Positions 11,981-23,100 of a DNA stretch of 64,000 nucleotides are shown piece by piece (the stretch's first letter is position 1; the number at the start of each line of letters is the position of its first letter). The stretch covers positions 4,525,501 to 4,589,500 of the forward strand of contig NC_092573.1 of the NCBI RefSeq assembly GCF_037975245.1. The letters are read 5' to 3'. The stretch comes from Apostichopus japonicus (lineage: Eukaryota > Echinodermata > Holothuroidea > Aspidochirotida > Stichopodidae). Below the pieces are notes generated by a model. That model did no database searches. It had not been told where the DNA came from and saw nothing but the letters and a program-made list of their open reading frames with translations. A program made the position numbers and the translations under genes.

Positions 11981-13187
11981 AATGAGACCCCTGTCTTCTG
12001 TGAGCTTAGAATAAGGCACCAGTCCAAAATGAACATACCCAATGAAAATCAAGACCAGGATTGTAACTAGGTTAAAGATAAGGAGATATGTTTAAGGGTT
12101 GGGGCAGGAGGGAGACTTATCTATAAGTAAAATATCAGGTCCTTTACGCAGGATCCTTTACTTTAATCTTCATGTTGCTTTGTGTTTACTACAATCTGGC
12201 AATATCAAATTGACCGTCAGAGAAGAGATAAGGGACTGGAAGACATTATGTGTTACTTTTGTCCATCAATACTACGATAGGATGGATTGATGGACACAGA
12301 TGTCATTTAACGTTCTAGACACATCAGGACTGGTCACAACAGATGCTTAGTTTTGAGGATATGCATACATTTGCCTGAAGGAATGATACCCATTTGTTTA
12401 CAGCCTAACAGTAGGGTTACTCTCTTATCACAACATACATACCAAGACCTAGCTTTATTTAATAATGACCATCAAGCAATATCAGAATGCATGGATTGAG
12501 TATTACTACTGTCAATTAGCCTCTGCTTGAATTGGAGTTGCTTGATGGCAAAGTTGACTGCCAAGTATTGTCACAGCATAAATTATATAACTTTTGTCGA
12601 AAAGTACCTCAGAAACTTCACCACGTTTAAAAGTTTGTATAGCTTTGTAATACTTGTGATAGACAACTCATCCTCAACCACGCAGCTACTAATTATCTTA
12701 TCCAATTCAAAAGATATCGTTGTGCCAATAGTAAGCTTGGGGACTGTTGCAAGTATAAATATGACTTCATTGAACCACTTTTCATAACTTAATTATGCTT
12801 TTCTTTATTTAGTTCATTGATTATTTGAAAAATGGGTGTCATAATTGCTGATTCAAAGATATTGCAGTGATACATACCACCTAACTTTGGCAATGTTTTT
12901 TTTCTCACTAAAACTGATTGGGTTAACCTTGACAATATGAATAAATATCATCGACCTCTTATTGCCAGTATGACATCACACATTGACAAAATGATACACT
13001 CTCGACACAAAGCTTTAAGCCATTATACCTCTTAGGCAGAGCAATATAGTTCCTAGGTTTTAGGGAGAGTTGTTCATCAGAAACATCTCTACCATTTAAG
13101 GTAACTATGATCGAAATGGGTTTGCTTCTTCTTAAAGCTAAGGTGTTTCCGTCCTGCCTGAGGATGACACATCTAAGTCTTCTGGTA
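11981..13187. other. Downstream flank of GLMP
   Basis: AT-rich. It contains TTTATT at 12804-12809, which on the minus strand is an AATAAA about 380 bp beyond the GLMP stop and a candidate polyadenylation signal. No other feature supported. Confidence 0.4.
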
Positions 13188-13374
13188 TCAATTGACTCCT
13201 GGATCAACCATAAGCTTATCATAGTTCCTCTTCTTTGCCAACTTTTTAAGACATATGATGGATCCACCACCGAGAATCAAAAGAGCTGGAAGCCCGAGGC
13301 CGGCAGAGATGATAATGAGGATGAGCATTGAAAGCCCATCGAGGGGAGCCTCACCATAACCGATTAATCCTCCC
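13188..13374 (-). CDS. GLMP: GLMP exon 7 (membrane segment, tail, stop)
   Basis: Starts after TTTTTACAG with the G that completes the split Trp codon. Encodes APLDGLSMLILIIISAGLGL (start of the membrane segment), then ALLILGGG, a basic stop-transfer (KKLAKKR) and the tail YDKLMVDPGVN before TGA. Confidence 0.95.
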
Positions 13375-16300
13375 CTGTAAAAATAAATATCAAACAATAA
13401 CAACAGTAGGGTGGTAGACTAGACAAATGCAATAAGAACGACAGAGACTAGCAACTCTCCTAACAAATATAGTGGTGTACGGTCACTGTGCATTTTCCCT
13501 AACTTTTCAGACTGAGGTATGGATACGTAGCTGCACTGATAGATACTATAGTTGCCATGTTTGGAAGTCAAATTAATTAACAACCACGTTGCCTGTCGGA
13601 CAACCTCCAAAGTTGATTTTGTCGTCCAAACAGAAAGATGGTCATCTTGAACGACTGGACGACCATTAATAATTTGCCTTGGTTCAGAGATTAATAAAAG
13701 AAGAGTAACTGTGGGTCTGAACAACAAATATGATGGAACTTAATGTGTGCATTGTCTGGTAAAAATTGCTTGAAATCAAGGGATCCAATCAAAAAAGGAA
13801 ATGATAAAAACAACTTATAACTACAAATAAAAGCTAAGAATTCTATATGAATGCTGACAACATTTAGAGTACTTAAAATTTCAGAAATACTTTTTGAAAC
13901 TTTTATGGATTAAATTATATATTTTTTAGCATTTATATATTCATCTCCTTTTTTATGAATATCTTATATTTTTCTTAAAATAAAAAGAAATCAAGTGTAA
14001 ATGAACAATAACCAACTATAGATTTTAAGTCCAGTTTCAGCACCTTTTGTTTTTAATAGCATTTATCATAGAATGGATCAAAAAGGAAACGTAGTGGCAA
14101 GAAGCAATATTGTTTACATTTTGCACATTTATCCTAAATTATGCATTCTATTTGCCATGATTTACCAAAACCTAGTCCAAAATGAAGTGGTTCCATACAA
14201 CTGAAAGACTATGACCAACTGATGTTTGAGTACAAAACATACTGCTACGAGATATCTGACATATGATTCCCAGGATGGCAACAAAAAGTAAGTTTTGTAT
14301 GCATATCTTACCATACGAGGTAATTTGACGCAGCGTAATAACCATCTCCATCGTTCCCGAAGGACACGTTCATAGATGACAGGTTTAACTGGCTCAGATT
14401 ACCATAAAAAGCATGAGCAATGCTGTAGGAAGGGACGTAACCTACGCTGGTGGTGTTCAACCCGTATTGATGTACCTGAGCCAAAGAAAAGAGTTTTAAA
14501 AAGACAGTGGATGAAAAACCTCAATGACAAATCATACATTGAGGGTTTGATGACTCAATAAGCTGCTGAAATGATGCATTGAGGGTTTGATGATACAATT
14601 CTTTTTGTTTTATTTTCCTAAGGAAGTGACATCAAATGACAATCAAGTCTTCCATATAAGCAGTAAGACATCCTTCCAATTGTTCTTACCTAAGATATCA
14701 TGTGTACATGGTTCATGCATTTTGTTCTCTGCTGACCTGAAAATAATATTTGACTTACACTTTAACCAACAGGGCATAACAAGTTACATCTAAAGGGAAG
14801 TTACAATTTAACCCACTCAAGAATCTGTTCTAGAGATACTCAGCTAACAGCTAAGAAGACACCATAGAAACACACATCATTTTCATCATTACTGCAAGGC
14901 TTTTAGATCATCATGAAACTAAAATAATGTGTAAAAGTAAGTTGGCCTGACGTTTCGATCCTAGCAGGATCTTCTTCAGAGGCTAAATGACAAGTTACAG
15001 TAACAGAGGGGACAAAAACACGCACAGAATACAGACAGGTTAATGAGCACGGTGAACACAATGAGATGGATGAAAGGGGATTATAAGTAGAAAGCAACAG
15101 GAGAAGAGGAGAGGAAGGAGATAAACTGTGGAGGGACAAAGAGAGGATTAAAGGCACAGGGTAAGGAATAAACTGGAGAGGGACAAAGACAGAAAGGTGT
15201 GAAGAAAACTAAAATAACCTTGCAATTATGTACAAAAAGAGGTTTGTACTGAAGACAGTGCACTGAACATATCTGCCAATTGGTGTGTGCCCCACAACAT
15301 GCATGGCCTAATACATCAGAAGAAACACCTTGTTATTGTTGCACATTTTTAATGCTTTTTTGGCTTGATTTATAAGATAAAGATTGGAAGAGGGTTTTAA
15401 AATTGCATGAAGTGTTTCAATCCATCTCAATCAGTTTAAGATTGTTATTAAAAAAAAAAATCATCACACAAAGTATGCAAACATTTTCTGATGACTTAGC
15501 TTGCTGATCCTATTAAAATGTCTACCATTTTGCATGTTCCACACAGCATGCATGGCCCTATGTAACTGAAGACACAACCTTGTCATTATTGAAGATTTTA
15601 GTGCTTTTTAGTTTAGCTGTCAAAACATTACCAATGTAGTACAGAGGATGTTTGGGAGAAGGATTTTGAAATTGCAAGATAAAATGCTCCACTCTACCTC
15701 ATATGGAGCACAGCTTCAATTATGGAGGGCAATACATGAATTAGACAGTTCATTGATTAAGGATATAAATTATAATCGATATCTGTTATCAATCATAATT
15801 GTGTAAAAGTAAGTTGTCCTGACGTTTCAATCCTAGCAGGATCTTCTTCGTTAACTGTTTATCTCCTACCTCTCCTCTTCCCCTGTTAGTTTCTTTCTTC
15901 TCTCCATCCCTTGTCTACTAATCCCCTTACATCTATCTCTTTTGTGTTCACCATGCTCATTAACCTGTCTGTATTCTGTGCATGTTTTTGTCCCTTCTAT
16001 TACTGTCACTCAGCCTCTGAAGAAGATCCTGCTAGGATTGAAACGTCAGGCCCACTTACTTTTACAAATTCTCTTACACAAGCTCTTTAGTGGATAAACA
16101 GTTTGCTAACTGTTTTGTTTTATTTTGATTAATGATATTGATATAATTCAACCATCTCTCTACATATTGTATGAACTAGCTCACACCAGTTTGGACTTAC
16201 CATCCTCCCATTAGCCAAGTGTCTTTCTTCTTCAGTGTATGCGACTGGTTTCCAAGACATATAACCTCCCTGACTACTATTAGAGTTAGCAAAGTTAATA

Positions 16301-19300
16301 TTGTCCACCTGTATGAGGTAGATAAGTAACAGGTGAAATTATTACAAAACCCACAAACACTCAGCAAACACTCATACAAGATTAAGGTATTTTACTGAAA
16401 TTTTTCAATCATCATATGAACTTTCAAAGTTTGACTGGTAGCAAGAGGTGACTCCACACCAAAAGGGTACCTTCAGGTTAACTGAGGGACACTTTGTCTA
16501 TTTGCAGTAAACAGAATTGTCAGGTCACCATGGGGACACAAAATCTATTTACAGTAACAGAATTGTCAGGTTGTCATGAATGAGTCTGCCTTTGTCCTTC
16601 CTTCCAGTAATACAAGTTATAAACCTGGCATATTTGTAAAGTGTTAGAGCTAACTAACTGTTTCTGGATCAATGCCACAATTTTTGGCAATTCCTAAGGT
16701 GAAAAAGGGTCCATCAATTTAAAATAAATTTGAAAATGGCAGAGGTCACTTAAGAAGACACCTTTGATATTGACAGACTATCAAAGCTACGGAAGCCCTT
16801 ATTGTGAGGCAGGGAACTATAATAAACACCCTCCATTGTTTGGTTAACAATGTCAATCTACATAATTCTAGGAACTTGCAGTTTCATCAAAATGGCATAA
16901 AGAATAGAGAGATTTGTGGAGTGGCTGTGTAAACAAGACCAACTCAAGTCCATTTTAGGAGAAAGTCCTTATATGGTTGGCATATCTAATTCAAATCATG
17001 TCATTTCTGGTGTACACAATTTTGGGAATGATTCCAAGACCAATAAATGTAACAAAGGACCTGCTCTAAAGCTGATATTACCTTAGAAGGCATTCCTGGG
17101 AGTTTCTCCTACTATAAATACAGAGCACACATTAAGAAATTATATAAACTTATTCTACAATTATACATCTCTAGACATTTTAAATGAGCTTAGGGCACTG
17201 CCAAAAACTGTTAAAACATCCAAGGAACCATGGTCAATTTAAGAAGTGATTTACATTTGGGTATTTGATAGGACATTTCATACATGAGCTGTCCAAAATA
17301 CCATGAAACTTTAAAAGAAAATGGGCTATGTAAACAGGAAGATCAAGATTGTGTGGTAGTCATTATCATTCTATAACTGAATATGCATATCCTATCATGA
17401 TTGACAGTGCTTCCAAATACACACTCTCTTGATAGACAGCAACAAAACAAGCCCTCCCCCCCCCCTCTCTAACCGTGGTTGTACTACAATGGCCACTATT
17501 GTTCTAAGGAGGGAAATGCTATCCACACAACCACAACAGGCAGGGAGCTGTTATGTGAACAGCTGCCTGCCAGTACTAACATTTTAATAGTCCTTGGTCA
17601 TAGTGGGTATTATTATTATTAGCCCTGTAGACTGCACTCATACTGTTGATAAGTGTGGATAAGTGTGATACAGTTACAGACCATACTTACATAAAACACT
17701 GAAGGTGTATACTGATCAGCTATCGATCTACTTATGGAGAAACTTGTTCCATTTTGCTGCTTGTCTCCACCCACAAGAATTACTTCCACTGCAAATCTTG
17801 GCTGCTTATATGCTGTTGATATATTCTTCAATGCAAATTCAAAATATGAGCTGTTTGAAGTGTGACGCAGTCGTGGAAGCAAGGAACCCCTACCCTCATC
17901 CTCAAAGCTTTGAACCTAGTTGATACATTAAAGGAAAATGTCTCATAAAGTTATAATTAAATACATTTTCTAAAAGAATTATCATAAATCAAGTAGTTTC
18001 ATACCCTAGAAATTGTAACCAAAGTCCACTTCCTACCAGCATAGTTGGAAAACCTTGATGAATTTCACACAAACATGTTTGCTAGTACCACCAATTCCTC
18101 ACTATATTTTGCCAAGTAGATAATTAAGCCTGTCTGATACACACAGTGAGAGGACATTACCATGGAAGAAGAATTGAACATTCTGCTGATATTTCTTCTT
18201 TTGTTGTGAGACCTCTGTTTTTTCTATTTTATCTCTGATTTTTTGCATTCTGGGTTCCTTGTACACAAAAGTTTAAAAGTTAATGTTGAATGTTTACAGT
18301 CTTGTATCTAGGCCCTCTCATGCATAGTTACACCAGTTAACTCCTCAGTCACTGGTTACTTGTTGTACCAACACATCCATGTGTACACAAGTCTCTCCAG
18401 GCACAATAGGTGCAGCACATCTACATGTTATCTGACAGACATCTCATACGGTGCAGCCACAACCCGACTCAGGCAACTATATTTCCAATGTACCTCACAG
18501 GTCTCCATTTATACCCAGGGGTGAAGAGAAGCAACTGGGTGCCTTGCTCACAGAGACAGAATACAAGGTCTGACCAGGTCTGAAAACTGCAATCTTTAGA
18601 TTGCAAGTCCATTTATACCCTATTTATAAACCACTTCACAATATTTTATATTTTCTTCTATATGCTGCTTCTATAATAGGATTAAGTTTTGTAATACCAT
18701 GAGAGAAAGATTTCCCAACGATGGTGACACAAATCTGCCTTGATGTTTTTTGTGATCAATCGTCAAGTTGAAGTTGTCCCAGCTGAGGTTTTCAAACAGT
18801 CTCACGTTCATAGCTGTTGCTTTACTGAGACTTGCAGTGTCATCGGTATCGTTAAAATCTATAAGCTGTTAAAAAGAAATTCAGAAAATACTTAAATCAC
18901 AATAAAAAACTAATTTATTGTCAATTCCAAGGAATAATTTAGGATTCCGATTTTGTCTGGCTGTTTTGAAAGCTCTGCACTTTTGTCTCTTATAAAGTAC
19001 CACTGTCCCTGAGTACAATACTGCTACACAACTTTGCACTTAAATAGCAGTTTGCTTACTTTACATAGCAGTTTGGGGTGTGATACTTGGATCAATTATT
19101 CCCTGGAACGATTTTAAGGAAATGCAGGTCGTTAAAACTTATATCACATAAATGATACCAACAAAGTTGTCTGGATATGGTCAGAGTTTCATGATGGACC
19201 AAATCTTTCCTTTATTATCTATATGAAAGAATAAATGAAAGATCTGATTTGACCTTCACTGACATTACAAGGTTGAAGGACTGATTATGGAATCTCTCCT

Positions 19301-21937
19301 ACCCTTACATCACAAAATACAGACATAATTTTTGGATGATCAAGTATAAGGTGTCTCCAATGGTAAACCTACATTTGACAGGCTAACCTTCCCTTAATCC
19401 AGGAAGAGAATCACAGTACATGGTTGCCTGTGATGTCACCATGGCAGTATTTTGCACATGCTTTACTATCCTATTATAATCTCCATGCTGATTTATCTTT
19501 GAAATGTGATACATTTGGAATGTGACTAGATTCAAAATTTATGTTCTCTGTATTAAGACTATTTTCAAAATCATAGATTTCAAGTCTGACTAGAGTCATG
19601 GTTTTATGGACTTGAGTCTTTGAATTGCAAAAACTAATATTCACTCAACTTCTCTGATTGGTAACTTAGGTCAAAAGACCCCACTATACTTGAGTGTCAA
19701 TTTATTGTCTTTAGCTTTGGTGACTCCACATGACTCAAATTCGTCCTAAAATTCAGGTGTAAACAGACTTGAGTTTAAAATCACTACACCTCTACATTTT
19801 AAGGTACTGTATACTAGCAGATTCTATGGCACAACAGCTAATTGGTACAATGGTCGCACCTACTTGTCAGCAATGTGCCTACCCATGCACAATGTGCAGT
19901 CATTATACATATGTTTTCCTTGACTTGCTGCTGCACTGTTGCATAATTTTATGAATTGAACATCAGTCAAAATGAAATAAAAATATTTTAACATACAAAA
20001 TACATTCCATTTTAACTGTTTACATGAACTCTGACAACAGTACAGCGCAAAAGCAATCCATGGATTTATGACTGGCTGCCCTGGCAAATAGGTCTAGTGC
20101 GTTATTAAAAGGTCATTAAGCATAATTAAGAACACAGTCACTGGAAAGAAACTGTAAGTGTATTCACAACTACTGCACGCCTGACATAATGTATAGATAT
20201 CGCTGGACTTAAATATTCAAGGACTCCACGTAACTTGGACTCACTAAAAGAAACTCCAATGTGGCTAGTCTTGAGGTATTTGAAGGACTCAACTAGACAT
20301 GTAAACAAAAACTCAACTCAACTCTCTACTACCTTGGAACTCGACTTGAGATGCAACATTCAGGGACTTAATTTAACACAATGTTGAATTAAAAATGTTA
20401 TTTTACGTCTGTGGATACATGATTTAAATGAGGAAATACAAAGAAAATTTCTTCTCAACTGCCATGACATCATTCACTCAGCTGCTGAAAGTTACAAAAT
20501 ATCTAACTGAACAACATTGTACATGTACGGTCGAGATCATGGTTTGGTTCGTCTACCATGAAAGTCAGGTAATCAAACTACTCACCCTACTAAAGATTAC
20601 AGCAGAAGAAAATAAGACAGAATCTTTCGGAAGAAAACGGATAGCATTCTGTTCCTTCATGATCTCTTTCTTTTCCATCATTTTCCAGTCAATTCTTAAC
20701 GAAGCATCGTTTGTAGTTCTAACCACAATGCCAGTTAGAGCACCATAAGAACTCCACAAGAAGTGGATAGTATCATTTTCCCCTTTAGCTGTTACATGGA
20801 AGAGATTGATATATGAGCTTCCATTAGGTTTAAGACAGAATGTCATGTTACAACCTTCATTGAACGTTGATGTTACCTGTGGGAGAATCAGACAAATAGT
20901 TTATGATAATAAAATTGTTTATATGTTATAACACCAAAGGACTGAGCATTTCAGTGCTCATTAATGGAAATGGATACAACATGTAAAAGAAACATTGTAC
21001 ATTAAATGAGTTCAGTGATTTCCATGTTCAACGCCTACAGAACATCTGGAAGGAACCACTTGACCGCACTGAGCTTTATTATTTACACGCAACTCGTTTG
21101 TATTATATATTGTGCCTTTCCTAGGAGGCACCCCAACAGAAAGCACAACTTTCCTACGTACCCGAGGAGTTTCCGTTTGATAGTATGTTTAGTGCTAATT
21201 AAGTAAACTATCATTACTGACTGAGAGGCTAAAAGTATCCAATATATATGCCTGACTTTAGTCCCTTGCACCCTGTTGTCCAGTGTACACTTATGTTGTT
21301 TCTGTCACCAGATAATGCTCCGAAGTCCTCATACTCCTTGATCATTCAGATTTCTCAAGGTTAGTCAGAAACTAACAAGATCCTCAGTGGTTGATTTCTG
21401 TTACACATGGACAAACAACCACTTATATCAAACCTCCCTTTGATGAACATTAGAGAATAATAAGCAGGAATGTAATTGTTGCATCCATTGCTGCTCCAGG
21501 GAATACCACACAATCCAACATCAGAGAGTGTACCTTAGTGTCTGACCACTTTCTCAAATTCAGAGGGCGATGGAGGCATTCAACATCACCAGTTAAGCTA
21601 TATATGGTAATTAATCACACGTATGTATGCATGTCCTAAGTAAAAGTAAGAATTGACTTAGTTAATTGCTTAATCGAATTTTAAAATGTCTCTTGTCATG
21701 GTCTGGTGTGTCATGGATCAATATGTAATGCGTCATACTAGTTCACTTTGGCATAGCCTATGTGAACTATGAAACACAAATAGGAAAAGATCACTGGCCA
21801 ACTGTAGGCAAAAGGCCTTAGATTTAACAACTTACATTTCTCTTTGAGAGTGATGGTTCCGATCCAGATGAACCTGTGCATAGATGAATAGTGCATATTA
21901 TTTGTAGCAATCCTAACCAAGTGGTAGTGTCAGCCAT
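13188..21937 (-). CDS. GLMP: Glycosylated lysosomal membrane protein (GLMP / NCU-G1), complete
   Basis: Seven exons splice in frame on the minus strand: 21937-21836, 20876-20586, 18865-18698, 17915-17691, 16308-16201, 14475-14312, 13374-13188. The product is 414 residues, close to the 406 of human GLMP. In order it has an N-terminal hydrophobic signal peptide (about residues 7-23) and a long luminal domain with many N-glycosylation sequons. That domain carries the family phrases FLWSSYG, FLPKDSVLFSSAVIFSR, SIADQYTPSVF and WKPVAY. A single transmembrane segment (about 370-395, in LILIIISAGLGLPALLILGG) and a short cytosolic tail follow; the tail contains YDKL, a tyrosine-type sorting motif. In mammals GLMP is a heavily glycosylated lysosomal membrane protein that partners the transporter MFSD1. 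Orthology is clear from sequence; the MFSD1 partnership here is inferred. Confidence 0.95.
14312..14475 (-). CDS. GLMP: GLMP exon 6
   Basis: 164 nt between acceptor TTGGCTCAG and donor TG|GTAAGATA. Encodes VPSYSIAHAFYGNLSQLNLS and then NVSFGNDGDGYYAASNYLVW, with the Trp codon split by the intron. Confidence 0.92.
14931..15160. mobile_element. One-ended copy of the GTAAAAGTAAG palindromic element
   Basis: Begins GTAAAAGTAAGTTGGCCTGA and continues with the same left-arm and interior sequence as the reverse complement of 15803-16065 (including ACGTTTCGATCCTAGCAGG, GATCTTCTTCAG and CAGAATACAGACAGGTTAAT). The second inverted arm is not visible, so this copy is truncated or rearranged. It lies in GLMP intron 5. 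Confidence 0.75.
15803..16065. mobile_element. Palindromic MITE with 47-bp inverted ends
   Basis: The left arm 15803-15849 (starts GTAAAAGTAAG, ends GGATCTTCTTC) and the right arm ending at 16065 are inverted repeats matching at about 45 of 47 positions. The 263-bp element has a C/T-rich interior and no ORF. It sits in GLMP intron 5. Fragments of the same arm occur at 14931 and near 51187-51235, so it is a multicopy family. A clean target duplication is not obvious. Confidence 0.8.
16201..16308 (-). CDS. GLMP: GLMP exon 5
   Basis: 108 nt, phase 0, donor ATG|GTAAGT. Encodes VDNINFANSNSSQGGYMSWK followed by PVAY, parallel to FAQWRPVAYSQ in human GLMP. Confidence 0.92.
16309..17690. other. GLMP intron 4
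   Basis: AT-rich intron with a C-run near 17456-17466. No additional exon or element supported. Confidence 0.7.
17691..17915 (-). CDS. GLMP: GLMP exon 4
   Basis: 225 nt, phase 0. Encodes VQSFEDEGRGSLLPRLRHTS and then SIADQYTPSVFY, matching the block LLHTADTCQLEVAL to SIDDEYAPAVF in human GLMP. Confidence 0.94.
18698..18865 (-). CDS. GLMP: GLMP exon 3
   Basis: 168 nt, phase 0 at both ends, between acceptor TTTTTAACAG and donor ATG|GTATTAC. Encodes LIDFNDTDDTASLSK through FENLSWDNFNLTID. The joint IFSR|LIDFND reproduces the vertebrate VFTRLLEFDS. Confidence 0.9.
18866..20585. other. GLMP intron 2
   Basis: AT-rich. Segments at about 19600-19765 and 20207-20350 carry many GACTCAA / TTGAGTC and CTCAACT strings in opposite orientation, which look like the two halves of a decayed inverted-repeat element. 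No exon seen. Confidence 0.5.
20586..20876 (-). CDS. GLMP: GLMP exon 2
   Basis: Encodes 97 residues with FHVTAKGENDTIHFLWSSYG, then LPKDSVLFSSAVIFSR. These match the first conserved block of GLMP proteins. Acceptor CTCCCACAG and donor AGG|GTGAGTAG; phase 0 at both ends. Confidence 0.95.
20877..21835. other. GLMP intron 1
   Basis: About 1 kb, AT-rich, with no recognisable element beyond the splice sites of the flanking exons. Confidence 0.7.
21836..21937 (-). CDS. GLMP: GLMP exon 1 (start and signal peptide)
   Basis: The ATG has its A at 21937. The 34 residues begin MADTTTWLGLLQIICTIHLC, a typical short signal peptide. The donor is AAT|GTAAGTTG, phase 0. Confidence 0.88.
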
Positions 21938-22629
21938 CTTTAACAAATGTTTTGTCTACTATAATTAAGTATGGTTCTCAGACTGGGCACTGGAACAGGT
22001 TTGTTTATCAATGTCCTTCCTGGATGTTGTGTGTTTTATTTGTTGTAATGCAATTGCGAGTCTGACAACGTCTAAGTGCAGCTAGCACTACGATTTACAG
22101 GTTGCACTGCACACAACGTCAATAATTAGGTAACCATCCAGTAACATTACTTCAACACAGCTTGCCTTATTTTGGCGGATGTTGTTGGGCCTATATGTTT
22201 TGTCAAGTTGGGCTATTATATGGAGTACACAAGCACAGGTGCTGATGAGTTTAGGCTACGGCCTCAGTTACACTAAGGAAGACACACCAGTCAGTTACGG
22301 AACACTACACAATTGCGCAATCACGAGAAAATTGCTTCACTAAGTGGTCTGATTCTCGATCCACAGTTTAAACTGTCTGCTCCTATGCCCTGGACAAGTG
22401 ATATATTTCGACGTTCCGAACAAAATTTCGGAGCTCAGTACAGAGTATTACAACATTGAAGCTTGTTTCACAGGTCTGAACGTTCTAACATGTGATCAAT
22501 CACGTCACATGCTTTTCTTAATTAATATCACGGCCAAATTGTGAAGGTAGACAAGCTAGACCGAGGATCAAAAATCGGCTGAAAGGTTCCGCTTCGAACT
22601 GTACTACGAAAACAAAATTGCACTGGGAC

Positions 22630-22910
22630 GCGTGGCATACTCCATATAGAGTCTATATCAATACGTCCGAGTGTTCAGGAATTTTGCCAAAAAAGCAACA
22701 GGAGGACATTTTTTTCATATAAACGTTGTGTCAATTGAGGCAACTTTACACCCCTTTTGGCCTCCCATGAGCAGCGCAGAAAATTGTTTACAATAACGAG
22801 TGAAAAGGTTTATTTACAAGTTGACGAAAACTTCAGGCTATCAGAGAAAAAAAGTCATCTGTCGGTCATACATAAAATCGATGGCCTGAATGGCCAACTT
22901 GTCAGCTATC
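22630..22910 (+). repeat. Diverged repeat upstream of GLMP, paralogous to 44313-44662
   Basis: Shares an ordered series of blocks with 44313-44662: GTGGCATACTCC, AGAGTCT-TATCAAT, GAGCAGCG, GAAAATTGTTTAC, GAGTGAA-GG-TT-TTTACAAGT, GACGA-AAC, AAAAT-GATGG, ACTTGTCA. Both copies have the same orientation and both lie just 5' of a minus-strand gene start. It may be an old interspersed element. No ORF. Confidence 0.65.
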
Positions 22911-23019
22911 TAGAGATGGGTAACGTTTGAACTATCTAGACTTAGAAACACATTACTTTGTGATTTAGTGTGTAAGTCAATGTGGCTTTTAAATAACATG
23001 CTGCAATCAAAACGTGAGT

Positions 23020-23100
23020 AACGGAACCCCCCCCCCCCCCCCAAAGAAAAAAAAACGAGGTAGAACCATGGAGCTATAAACAGAAGGAGAAAACCCACTC
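23020..23100. repeat. Repeat fragment with poly-C run, inverted copy at 27835-27925
   Basis: The stretch from CCATGGAGCTATAAACAGAA through GAGAAAACCCACT matches the reverse complement of 27836-27870 over about 34 bases. Both are followed by a poly-C/poly-G run 20-60 bp away, so they are two copies of one interspersed repeat. Confidence 0.7.
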
